DNA of 64,000 bases, from NCBI GenBank assembly GCA_963717195.1, contig CAVQVR010000013.1:124001-188000 (forward strand), read 5' to 3'. This stretch comes from JACDAE01 sp963717195. Lineage in GTDB: Bacteria; Chloroflexota; Ktedonobacteria; Ktedonobacterales; Ktedonobacteraceae. The notes below the pieces were generated by a model. It was not told the DNA's origin and did not search any database. It saw only the letters and a program-made list of their open reading frames with translations. A program made the translations under genes and the position numbers. Below, one piece after another: positions 34,572-42,650 of the stretch; positions within the stretch are counted from its first letter, which is position 1, and each line of letters opens with the position of its first letter.

Positions 34572-37166
34572 TCAGGCTCCACGCATGCCTGATGAGTTGG
34601 AGCCCGAGATAGCGAGTGTTGCTGCATTGTGATCGATCTGTTTCCAGGAAGGACTGGTAGGCGTTCCCGTAAAGATCCAGATGGCCCCATTAGTCGCATG
34701 GAGTTGGTAGAGCGTCCCATTTCCACCTGCACTAATCGCAGTCGTGGCTGGATTGTGATCAAGTTCCCGCCAGGAATGGGGAGTTCCTGTATAGATGTAT
34801 ATGTATCCATTGGTATGCAAGAGGTAGACTTGATTATTCTGACTCACTGCCAGAGCGATATTGCCAGCAAATGCATCAATCAGTTGCCAGGAGGGCGCGG
34901 TGGTAGTTCCGGTAAAGCGATACACGGCTCCATTATTATGCAATTGATACAAATTGCCATTCCCATTTGCTGCAATGGCTACCGTCGCTGGATTATTATC
35001 CAGCCTGGCCCAGCCCGTTATCGGGGGGCCTACATACTTCCAGATGGAGCCATTGCTATGGAACTGATATAAGTTTCCGCTTGTATCCACAGTGATAGAT
35101 CTAGTGGTCGGATTGTGATCGAGTTGCTGCCAGGAATGGGGAGTTCCGGTATAGAGAAATATCGCTCCATCAGTATGTAAGAGATAGACCTGACCGTTTC
35201 CACTCACAGCTAGAGCGATATTGCCAGCAAATGCATCAATCAGTTGCCAGGAGGGCGCGGTGGTAGTTCCGGTAAAGCGATACACATTTCCATTATTATC
35301 CAATTGATACAAATTGCCATTCCCATCTGCCGCGATGGCTACCGTTGCCGAGTTTTGATTGAGTTTTACCCAGCCCGTCGCCGAGGAACTTACGTATTGC
35401 CAGATCGCTCCATCGCTATGAAGTTGATAGAGGGTGGTGCCAGATTGGCTAAAACCGCCTGTATAAGCCTGCTCATTGAAGGGTGTTGAGAGTAGACCAA
35501 AGATATCGAGGGAGGTCTTTGTTCCGACAAAGACTTCTCCGTTGGCTATTGTGGGAACTGAGAACTTTACATAGCTTTCCAGCCCATCACGGGTAGGGTT
35601 CTGCGTGCTATTATAGAGTTCTTTGCTCAGGTTCGTCGCATCAAAGGCGCGTAGAGCTGGTGTAGCATCAAGCGTCCAGAGAATGCCAGTGCCAGTGGCT
35701 CCGTTATTGCTGGAAATGGTGGGATTGCTACCTGGATAACCAAAGATTTCCGGGGTTTTCGATGAGGGAGCCGTGGCAAGAGTGCTATTATTGAACGGGA
35801 ACGCCTTCGTACTATCATTGCGTCCACCGAAATAGACGAATTGCTGTCCACTGGCGTTGCGCCAGTACACCGGGGTGCTAAATAATCCACCTATGGTTGC
35901 AGGGGGAAGTTCTTGCACAACCTTATCAATGTTGGTGGGGCTCTGATTGGCGCAAGGATTAGTGACGGTATTATAGTGTCCCATATCGGTTGTATTGATC
36001 ACGTAGATGCGCCCTTCTTTGCCTGCTCCGATGAGGCGATTCTGGTTAGGGAGAAGCAAAGATCCTCCAGAGCCAAGATCCCCGTTCACGCTTTCCAGGC
36101 ACTGCTGATTGAAGGGAGTGAAGTAGTCCAAGACCTGGAGTTGTGCATTGAGCTTGACAAAGCTATCTCCATAATCAACTCCACCCGTATTGGCATCGAA
36201 GCCACCATTCCCGCTGGAATAATAGATATTGCCATTGCTATCGGCTGAGATCGCACCGCCCGCTCCCCAGATGCCTCCCTGGGTCGAGTTTGCCGTATTG
36301 TTATAGACATTGACTTGCTGGAACTGAGATCCGTCATAGGAGTAACTCATAATCCAGCCATGGTGAGGATTATTGTCGCAGAACGAACCCCAGGCGATAT
36401 AGATATTGCCATTGGCAAGGGTGAGGGCAGCACGCTGTCGTTCCGTCTTTGGATTAAAGGTTACTGTTCCATTAGTACTTCCATCTCCGGTTCCCGGAAC
36501 CGAGGCCTGAATGAGCGTGGGACTACCTGGTTTTTCCTGACCAGTGGTAATATCGAGAGCATGGAGGCGATAGATCAATGAGCCGTTTTCCATCGTCAAT
36601 ACAACGACGTAGAGGGTGCCTGTGCTGCGATCAATGACAGGTGTTCCTGAAAGGCCGTTTTCTGGAATTATGTCGTTGCAGGATACATCGATGTTGGAAG
36701 GGGAACTTACGCTGGGAGAATTGAGAAAGCTGGTGTGCCAGAGTGAAGCGATCGGGCTGGTTGAGTCAGCATCGAAGGCATAGACGCTATCATGCTCAGT
36801 GGCGACGTAGACTACATTATGACTTGTTCCATTGATAGTGACATTGGGAAGAAAGAGTGGTTGTGTGTACATCTGCCCGTCAACAGGGTAAGAGACGCGT
36901 TTCCTGAAAGCATTTTGATTGACATTGGTGGTCGTTAGGATGGTTTCTGTACCATGGTTGCCGCTCCGTTCGGTGTCCTCTTTGTAGGTGGTCACGGCAG
37001 TATTATCTGCCGCGGCGGATGGTCGTTGTCTGGTAGAGGACATGTGAGGAGCGGCGAGAACAGTGTAAGTGTTGTCCAGCTGGTCGATGAAATTGAGAAC
37101 GAGGATGAGTAAGAGGCTCAGTATGCATAGAGTAGCACGATGGAATGTGTGTCGGGAAGAAAACAT
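34572..37166 (-). CDS. Secreted PQQ-like beta-propeller protein with seven tectonin-like repeats
   Basis: 864 aa from ATG 37166, with AAGGAG 10 nt upstream. A signal peptide or anchor follows (ATLCILSLLLILVLNF). Residues about 80-570 form a beta-propeller: blades such as NVVYVATEHDSVYAFDADS, TGTLYVVVLTMENGSLIYRLHALDITTG, NIYIAWGSFCDN, IYVINTTDMG and VFVGTKTSLDIFGLL. Residues about 575-855 are seven repeats of about 40 residues with the pattern LYQLH.NGAIW.YTG...W..ID.N..T.AIA, a tectonin/beta-propeller lectin-like array. Expected to act outside the cell, perhaps binding sugars or cell wall; no enzyme residues were recognised. The repeats show a three-unit super-period (see 34852-35285). Confidence 0.75.
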   Translation of the reverse strand: MFSSRHTFHRATLCILSLLLILVLNFIDQLDNTYTVLAAPHMSSTRQRPSAAADNTAVTTYKEDTERSGNHGTETILTTTNVNQNAFRKRVSYPVDGQMYTQPLFLPNVTINGTSHNVVYVATEHDSVYAFDADSTSPIASLWHTSFLNSPSVSSPSNIDVSCNDIIPENGLSGTPVIDRSTGTLYVVVLTMENGSLIYRLHALDITTGQEKPGSPTLIQASVPGTGDGSTNGTVTFNPKTERQRAALTLANGNIYIAWGSFCDNNPHHGWIMSYSYDGSQFQQVNVYNNTANSTQGGIWGAGGAISADSNGNIYYSSGNGGFDANTGGVDYGDSFVKLNAQLQVLDYFTPFNQQCLESVNGDLGSGGSLLLPNQNRLIGAGKEGRIYVINTTDMGHYNTVTNPCANQSPTNIDKVVQELPPATIGGLFSTPVYWRNASGQQFVYFGGRNDSTKAFPFNNSTLATAPSSKTPEIFGYPGSNPTISSNNGATGTGILWTLDATPALRAFDATNLSKELYNSTQNPTRDGLESYVKFSVPTIANGEVFVGTKTSLDIFGLLSTPFNEQAYTGGFSQSGTTLYQLHSDGAIWQYVSSSATGWVKLNQNSATVAIAADGNGNLYQLDNNGNVYRFTGTTTAPSWQLIDAFAGNIALAVSGNGQVYLLHTDGAIFLYTGTPHSWQQLDHNPTTRSITVDTSGNLYQFHSNGSIWKYVGPPITGWARLDNNPATVAIAANGNGNLYQLHNNGAVYRFTGTTTAPSWQLIDAFAGNIALAVSQNNQVYLLHTNGYIYIYTGTPHSWRELDHNPATTAISAGGNGTLYQLHATNGAIWIFTGTPTSPSWKQIDHNAATLAISGSNSSGMRGA
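34852..35285. repeat. 360-bp spaced identical segments in the tectonin repeats
   Basis: 34852-34925 and 35212-35285 are identical over 74 bp, exactly 360 bp apart, with good similarity continuing for about 65 bp more. 360 bp equals three 40-residue repeats, so a three-repeat block was duplicated recently. Confidence 0.85.
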
Positions 37167-37669
37167 AGGGCTGATCTCCTTCATGTTAAAATAATGAGGC
37201 TCACGCGTCCATACCGGATTGTCTCCATACCTGGAGGAAGCCCGGTTATAATGACCGGACAGAAATGCCGTGAGAGTGTTTCCATAGAAAAATGTGGGAC
37301 GGGACGCACCGCAGTGGCTTCCCTGCAATCAGAGCATTCATCCTCCATGAATAATGGTCAAGCGTTGCCAACGGGCAGAGTAGTAAGAGCGACTACTTCA
37401 TAGTTAATGGTCAATGCATTACTTCTAGTAATACATGCAAATATAGATGGAATTGGGATGTAAAACTGAGATTAAGAATAGCAAACGCCTCGAAGAGATC
37501 GTGAGGGTAAGTGAGGTCAAGACGTCTGCATTGGCATCAAGAGCTGCAAAAGCATTGTATCTTTTGTTTCGTTGGTAGACACAAATGTATCTCATTAGTA
37601 CATCCATAGATGATTATATAGGAGAACTATAGCATTGTCAAGATACTGTTATTCCTTGATTTTTCCTTT
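37167..37669. other. Gap upstream of propeller gene, no gene seen
   Basis: About 500 bp between the propeller gene start and the terminator at 37670. It should hold the propeller promoter (minus strand). It has short open frames with no family features. No repeat or RNA gene was recognised. Confidence 0.4.
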
Positions 37670-37709
37670 AAAAAAAGAGGATGCTACACTCTCCAAAAGT
37701 GCAGCATCC
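37670..37709 (-). terminator. Rho-independent terminator after small membrane protein gene
   Basis: Minus strand: a 12-bp stem with one mismatch (plus arms 37679-37690 and 37698-37709), 7-nt loop, followed by a run of T (plus-strand A-run 37670-37676), 33 bp after the stop at 37743. Confidence 0.75.
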
Positions 37710-37742
37710 CCATAAAAATGCTTGTGGATAAATGATCGTTAA

Positions 37743-38135
37743 TCAGGTGCGAAACGCAGCACGGACATTGCGGTCTGCGAACAGGTAGATCAGGATGACG
37801 AGTCCAAGGATAAGATTGAAAAGCCCCGTACTATTGTGTGCTACGAGTAAGCTATATAGCCCACTTATAACGTTGATTGCCTCGACGACCACAGTAGTCC
37901 AGAAGGCCCAGGGTCTTAGAGTCCATAGACCCCAGAACAGAACAATTTCTGCAACTGCAATAATAATGCCAACAATCAAGGCAACGATAACAGCAGCATC
38001 TACCACAGTGTTGTGAACAGCCGTCAGTGCTATTAAACCAAGAATAGCACCAATAATTCCCAGAATTCCCAGGACGAGCAGGACAATTGCAATGATACTC
38101 ACTCCGAGGGGTCGTTGACGTCCAACTGTTTGCAT
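37743..38135 (-). CDS. Small four-helix membrane protein
   Basis: 130 aa from ATG 38135, with AAGGAGG 6 nt upstream. Four hydrophobic helices (VSIIAIVLLVLGILGIIGAIL, AAVIVALIVGIIIAVAEIVLF, FWTTVVVEAINVISGLYSL, LFNLILGLVILIYLF) and the motif LWTLRPWAFW between helices 2 and 3. The pattern is that of DUF2127/YesK-like small membrane proteins; function unknown. A clear terminator follows. It is divergent from the CARF-HEPN-mCpol gene. Confidence 0.75.
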   Translation of the reverse strand: MQTVGRQRPLGVSIIAIVLLVLGILGIIGAILGLIALTAVHNTVVDAAVIVALIVGIIIAVAEIVLFWGLWTLRPWAFWTTVVVEAINVISGLYSLLVAHNSTGLFNLILGLVILIYLFADRNVRAAFRT

Positions 38136-38577
38136 GTTTTTCCTCCTTAAGACATAAAAGTGTACAATTGAGCAGTGAGAGAATGGTATACTCGTCATCA
38201 TGCGCAGAAATGGTGCTGTAATGATTATTCCTTTATATAGTTTATCGATGCGCTAGATGAAAGAAGACACCATCTAGGTATAACACTCTTTAGACCGGGA
38301 AAACGTTTCATTCTTAGAAGTCTATTTTGCATAGAATAAGGCTTTTTCAGCCCCACCTGAAAACACGAGTACCCTTACGAATTGATCTCTCTTTATGAGA
38401 ATGCGTAAGCCATAGGCATTTCACCTTATGACTATTCAGATTATAGCCTGTATTGTATACTGGTACTGTCGCATTGTAATTACTCTTCTTTGAGAAGTGT
38501 AAGGTTCTGAAATCCTCTTACTCAGTTCATCGCTGGTTTGATCTGTGAGAAGTTTTATAGGATGGAAAATTCATATA
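38136..38577. other. Gap upstream of the CARF-HEPN-mCpol gene
   Basis: 442 bp, AT-rich, between divergent genes. TATACT at 38456-38461 is a candidate -10 for the mCpol gene, without a good -35. No repeats resembling a CRISPR array, no spacers and no leader-like structure are present. Confidence 0.4.
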
Positions 38578-40038
38578 ATGAGTACATTGATAATTTTAGG
38601 AAATACTAATCAATTTACTTTTGCTAACTCTCTTGTTGCTGCATATAGTAAAGCTATTGAACTGTTTAAGGAACCAGTAAAAGACATTTTTATCATACAT
38701 TCTAGCGCTTCCTCCGAGCTTCTTCACAAATCACCGGAGTGGATGGAACATTTAAAGAACAATAATATAGGTATTGAGAAATTAATACATAGAATAATTA
38801 ACCTTGACTTGACATCCGAATCTATCGAGACTTTTGTAAAGTATATAGAATTCATTATGAACGGTTTTTTATCGAACAATTCAAATGTAATAGTGGATCT
38901 CACGAATAGTACAACTTTATACAAAAATCTGCTTTCCAATGTTGCCTATATCTTAGATTTTCAATATCAGTATGTAATTGACACCGCAGAGGTATTCAAG
39001 CAAACAAAGGAAAAAGGATTTCTTCCTCTCACTATCTTGCAAGCTGCTTATGTACCGCTACCTAAATCCACACAACTTGATAATATCACTTATCTTAACC
39101 TTGCAGAAATGGTACGCTATAAAAAAATCATTCAAAAACAAACAGAAAAATATATTCAAATAGGGGGAGAAAACTCAGATAAAAAGTTCTTTGAGAGTAA
39201 CCTTGCACATTCCATTCAGCTTAAATTACGAGGTGATCAAAAACAAGATAACGCAATTTATCGCATCGCTGCCAGCGCTATTTCTGCCAGTGTAGAGGAT
39301 CTGGTTACTATTCTTCTAGATAAATTTATTTTGACGAGCACTCCTGCGAGAGAAACAAAAAAGACGTTTGGGGAGAAATTGGATCTCATACAATCAAGAA
39401 TGGAAGAGAAAATAGCATCCGATTTTGATTTTGAATTTTTCAAGAAATTTAACGCGTTTATGTTGTACTTGCGTAATAGTACTACGCACAAGGGTTCTGT
39501 ACTGACAGATGTAGAGAGATTTAAAGCTGACTTATCTGTTAAGATGTCTTTCCCTTTCATAGAATTTTACACTGACATTGTTTACCCACTTCTGTCCAGC
39601 GGGAACTATGCAGAACCTCCAAAGAAAATAGTAAAACTATCAGCTTCTGATGGAAGAACTGGTGGCATCTATTACTTTGGTTTAGATGGCGATAACACAG
39701 GGGTAATATTAGAGAATTTATTTCTGTCGGCACGTGGTGAGGCGACGTTTAAGCGTATAAGCAATTCTGTAGATAATGCCATTAAAGCTGTGAGCAAATA
39801 TGTTAATGCTAATTTAAAACAAAGCACCATTATATTTGCATCAGGGGATGATATGCTCTTCAAAGCAGAGTTCGACGAGTCAATTTTACATGAATTAAAA
39901 CAAATATATCAGCAAAAGACATCCGGTTTGACATGCTCTATAGGATATGGGAAATCTTTTCGTGAAGTATATCTTGCATTAAAGCTTGCAAAATTGGAGT
40001 CAGGGAAGGATAGTATTGTAGGGGTCGAACTTGTCTAA
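38578..40038 (+). CDS. CARF-HEPN-mCpol protein: predicted cyclic nucleotide synthetase and RNase in one chain
   Basis: 486 aa from ATG 38578, where the CARF fold begins; GTG 38545 is possible, and the ribosome site is weak (AGGA 15 nt away). Residues 1-150 read as a CARF Rossmann domain: strand TLIILGN and the ligand-loop motif VDLTNSTT at 106-113. Residues about 170-345 are helical with R299-N300-x3-H304, the RxxxxH signature of HEPN RNases. Residues about 360-486 match the Cas10/mCpol palm: FGLDGDNTG (Asp370, Asp372) and SGDD at 422-425 (Asp424, Asp425), the metal sites for nucleotidyl transfer. No zinc or HD domain as in full Cas10. Marked AT-rich codon use unlike its neighbours suggests transfer. 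Domain calls are by motif, so HEPN is less certain than the palm. Confidence 0.75.
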   Translation: MSTLIILGNTNQFTFANSLVAAYSKAIELFKEPVKDIFIIHSSASSELLHKSPEWMEHLKNNNIGIEKLIHRIINLDLTSESIETFVKYIEFIMNGFLSNNSNVIVDLTNSTTLYKNLLSNVAYILDFQYQYVIDTAEVFKQTKEKGFLPLTILQAAYVPLPKSTQLDNITYLNLAEMVRYKKIIQKQTEKYIQIGGENSDKKFFESNLAHSIQLKLRGDQKQDNAIYRIAASAISASVEDLVTILLDKFILTSTPARETKKTFGEKLDLIQSRMEEKIASDFDFEFFKKFNAFMLYLRNSTTHKGSVLTDVERFKADLSVKMSFPFIEFYTDIVYPLLSSGNYAEPPKKIVKLSASDGRTGGIYYFGLDGDNTGVILENLFLSARGEATFKRISNSVDNAIKAVSKYVNANLKQSTIIFASGDDMLFKAEFDESILHELKQIYQQKTSGLTCSIGYGKSFREVYLALKLAKLESGKDSIVGVELV

Positions 40039-40082
40039 AGTAGAGATAGAGCATACCCTTCTCTCCAAAGTCTGTTTTCCGC

Positions 40083-40985
40083 TCAGATTTTTTTTAAGTG
40101 CCTTCCAAACTTAAGCTGGAGAAAGCGATAATCAAGGCGTTCTTTTGTTTTAATAGACCATGCCTCCCTGCATAACGCTAACAAAACGGTTGTATGGGTA
40201 CTCACAGTTGGTGAGGAGATCGATAGTTGTTCAGCGACCTCTGAGGGATGAAGCCCATTAGCAAACGCCTGCAGTACTTCTAACTGGCGAGGCGTCAGGA
40301 GCCTGATCACATATTCACAGTGTCTCTGTTCTTCTGTTTCAGCCAGTTCTTCCTGGGTACGAATAATCTCTCTGGCACTGGGTGGATCGGCTTCTGGCGC
40401 GCGTGCAGCGACCAGTTGCGAACGTATGCCCTCGCCCAGGAGAGCAAGTGGGACAGGGATAAGTCGTATCCCATCCTCTAGAGCGGCATGCAGGATGGCT
40501 CCATTTTTCGCGCGTTCGAGAAGGAAGGGAGGTGTGTAAATGTGCCACATGCGATCCTCATGCTCAAAGCTCAAGATAGCTGCAGACATGGAGGAAAGAG
40601 ACAGGAGAAGTCGTCCGCCACTTATAGAGAAGTGAACGATACAATGGCGTTCTTTAAGGCCGCGGATAAGATCATGTAACGTGTTCAGCACAGCATCGGC
40701 GCTGGCCTCGTCGGTGATTTCTTCCAATGGGAGCCCATTGTGGTGCAAGACATGGTGACGGAAACGAATGGTCTGCCCATTAAAATAGCGGTCTCCGCGA
40801 AATTCGTTTTTGAGCAGTTGAATGGATTGCTCGATACGAGGGTTATTCGTCATTTCTAGATGAACGGCAATAACTTCACTGATGGGAATATTTTGTTGTA
40901 GCAGCAGGTCAAGAGTAAAGGTGACGACTTGTGGTTGTCCGCCAACTGTTGCTACCAGGATGTGGATATATTCAGGTTCTGTCAT
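40083..40985 (-). CDS. CARF domain (NE0113/Csx14-like) fused to LuxR-type HTH
   Basis: 300 aa. Residues 1-190: a CARF domain of the Cas_NE0113 kind, beginning HILVATVGGQPQVVTFTLDLL (nucleotide loop at 13-20) and with the second ligand motif SISGGRLLLSL near 122, where CARF proteins commonly have SxxGGRK. Residues about 225-285: a LuxR/GerE helix-turn-helix (LTPRQLEVLQAFANGLHPSEVAEQLSISSPTVSTH; split here only by reading). The layout is that of Csa3-like regulators but with a different HTH. Expected to bind a cyclic nucleotide and control promoters, perhaps its own and that of the divergent Csx3 gene, whose start is only 31 bp away. Convergent with the mCpol gene (44-bp gap). No Cas gene is near. 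Confidence 0.8.
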   Translation of the reverse strand: MTEPEYIHILVATVGGQPQVVTFTLDLLLQQNIPISEVIAVHLEMTNNPRIEQSIQLLKNEFRGDRYFNGQTIRFRHHVLHHNGLPLEEITDEASADAVLNTLHDLIRGLKERHCIVHFSISGGRLLLSLSSMSAAILSFEHEDRMWHIYTPPFLLERAKNGAILHAALEDGIRLIPVPLALLGEGIRSQLVAARAPEADPPSAREIIRTQEELAETEEQRHCEYVIRLLTPRQLEVLQAFANGLHPSEVAEQLSISSPTVSTHTTVLLALCREAWSIKTKERLDYRFLQLKFGRHLKKI

Positions 40986-41016
40986 GGTTTTCTCTTCTTG
41001 GTGTAAGGAGGTTCCT

Positions 41017-42177
41017 GTGTTTCATTCCCTACCTGCGATTTTAATTGGTGGGCCACCGCATGCTGGAAAATCGGTGCTCACATATAATATTACACAAGCA
41101 TTACGGAAACGCTATATAGATCATTATGTCATTCGTGCCTGCCCCGATGGAGAAGGTGATTGGTCGCAAGAGATCGATAGCGAAGCGGTGCGTATGCTGC
41201 GCGTTAAAGGCCAGTGGAAGCCGGAGTTTGTGCATAGAGTATGTTATGCATTGGAACACCGTCATTTCCCCATGCTGGTCGATATGGGTGGCCGGCCTAC
41301 GGAATGGCAGATGAGCATTATGCATCACTGTACGCATTCTCTCTTGCTTCTTCGTCCTGAAGACGAAAATTCGACGCAATTCTGGTTACAGCTGGTTAAA
41401 GACAATAGTCTGCCTCCACTGGCTCGTATTCGTTCTGTATTGGATGGTGCATCAGTTGTTACCTCCCGATCTCCTATGATCGAAGGAACATTGAGTGGAT
41501 TAGCTCGTCATACACAGGTTCAGGGTTCTCTTTTCAATGTACTGGTAGAACGTATTCATGTTCTGTTCACTGCGTATTCAGCGCAGGAACTGCGCCAGGA
41601 GCACTATCAAAGTGCTCCTGGCGAAGTGATCAATCTCAATGCATTTTTACAGACGCATGTCCCACAGTCAGGACGTTGGGAACCGTGGATAATTCAACGA
41701 TTGCTTGCGACGTTACCGTCTCATACTCCCGTGGCAATTTACGGGCGTGGCACAAACTGGCTCTATGGAGCGTTGGTGGACGCGTCCTTTCCACAGTATT
41801 TCTATCAATTTGATCCGCGCATAGGCTGGGTAGCACCTCCAGGCCTCACAATTGGTACGGCAACAGAGCAGGCGGTGAGCATCGCTCTTTGGGAAGATAA
41901 AGGTGCAACTGTGCTCTCAGCCCGCCTGGTCGATGATTATTTGGATTATGCAGAAGCGGACAAATTGATCTTCCCTTCCCTTTCTAGCAAGAAGGGGGTT
42001 ATTCTGAATGGCAAATTGCCGCTCTGGCTCGTGACGGCCCTGGTTCACCTGTACAATACGGTTGTAGGTGTTCCCTGGGTCGCCTGTTACTCTCCACAGT
42101 TAGAGAGCGCGGTTGTGGTTGCCTCGCATGTGACAACGCACGCTCCTGGCGATCTTGTCCCCCTACCTCTGAATTGA
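41017..42177 (+). CDS. csx3: P-loop NTPase fused to tandem Csx3-like (ring nuclease) domains
   Basis: 386 aa from GTG 41017, with AAGGAGG 5 nt upstream; an open frame extends further up but over the divergent gene. Residues 5-190: a P-loop domain with Walker A GPPHAGKS (12-19), RACPDGEGDWS and LVDMGGRP, the N-terminal NTPase known from many Csx3 fusions. Residues about 239-282: VAIYGRGTNWLYGALVDA...QFDPRIGW, a degenerate Csx3 unit with no Ser-His. Residues 327-386: VILNGKLPLWLVTALV...ACYSPQ, VVVASH and PGDLV, an intact Csx3 unit with the His and Asp expected for Mn-dependent cleavage of cyclic tetra-adenylate. Likely the off-switch of the cassette. Substrate is inferred. Confidence 0.82.
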   Translation: MFHSLPAILIGGPPHAGKSVLTYNITQALRKRYIDHYVIRACPDGEGDWSQEIDSEAVRMLRVKGQWKPEFVHRVCYALEHRHFPMLVDMGGRPTEWQMSIMHHCTHSLLLLRPEDENSTQFWLQLVKDNSLPPLARIRSVLDGASVVTSRSPMIEGTLSGLARHTQVQGSLFNVLVERIHVLFTAYSAQELRQEHYQSAPGEVINLNAFLQTHVPQSGRWEPWIIQRLLATLPSHTPVAIYGRGTNWLYGALVDASFPQYFYQFDPRIGWVAPPGLTIGTATEQAVSIALWEDKGATVLSARLVDDYLDYAEADKLIFPSLSSKKGVILNGKLPLWLVTALVHLYNTVVGVPWVACYSPQLESAVVVASHVTTHAPGDLVPLPLN

Positions 42178-42650
42178 GGTGATATCGAGGGAGTATAGCA
42201 TAGAAGTGGGCAAACTTCATGGAAACGTAAAAAAATACTAAATGAGACCGATAATAGAGTCGATCTCACACTGTTAAAAAAAGATGCTCTCCTCGCTATT
42301 ATTTCCCCTATATAAGAGACTCTTTTGCAGCGATTTTTGGAAAAAGGTATACCTAAAAGTCTTGTATCCCTGATGCGGAAAAGGTGGTGTGGAATGATTG
42401 GGTGGAGTTGATTACTGCTCTTGTCATCTGTCGTTTTTCCATATATACTGAGCTTCTCTCCCCATATTTTATGGAAGGAGTTCTGCGAACGGGCAGAGAC
42501 CGCTTTCGAGGTAGCATGTGTCCGTCCGTCCGAGAAGTCGTGGAGGCCTGGATCCTGCTCCAGACAAGGAAGGACCATTCTTTCCATGCTAATGTAACGG
42601 GGCTTCCTGGCCCATAAGTGAGTGATGCGTTATATGCTGGGAAATGAAGC
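42178..42650. other. Gap between csx3 and FHA-PrsW genes
   Basis: 473 bp. AT-rich early part with A-run (42277-42283) and T-rich stretches; a short open frame at 42384-42617 has no family features. No terminator with a clean stem was found, so read-through into the PrsW gene is possible. Confidence 0.35.

Noticed and set aside
40882..41016. Longer N-terminus of the Csx3 protein (start at 40882)
   Set aside because: Would overlap the divergent CARF-HTH gene by over 100 bp, has no family similarity, and GTG 41017 has an ideal ribosome site.
42087..42587. 166-aa open frame opposite the csx3 end
   Set aside because: No ribosome site, no family features, antisense to a supported domain.
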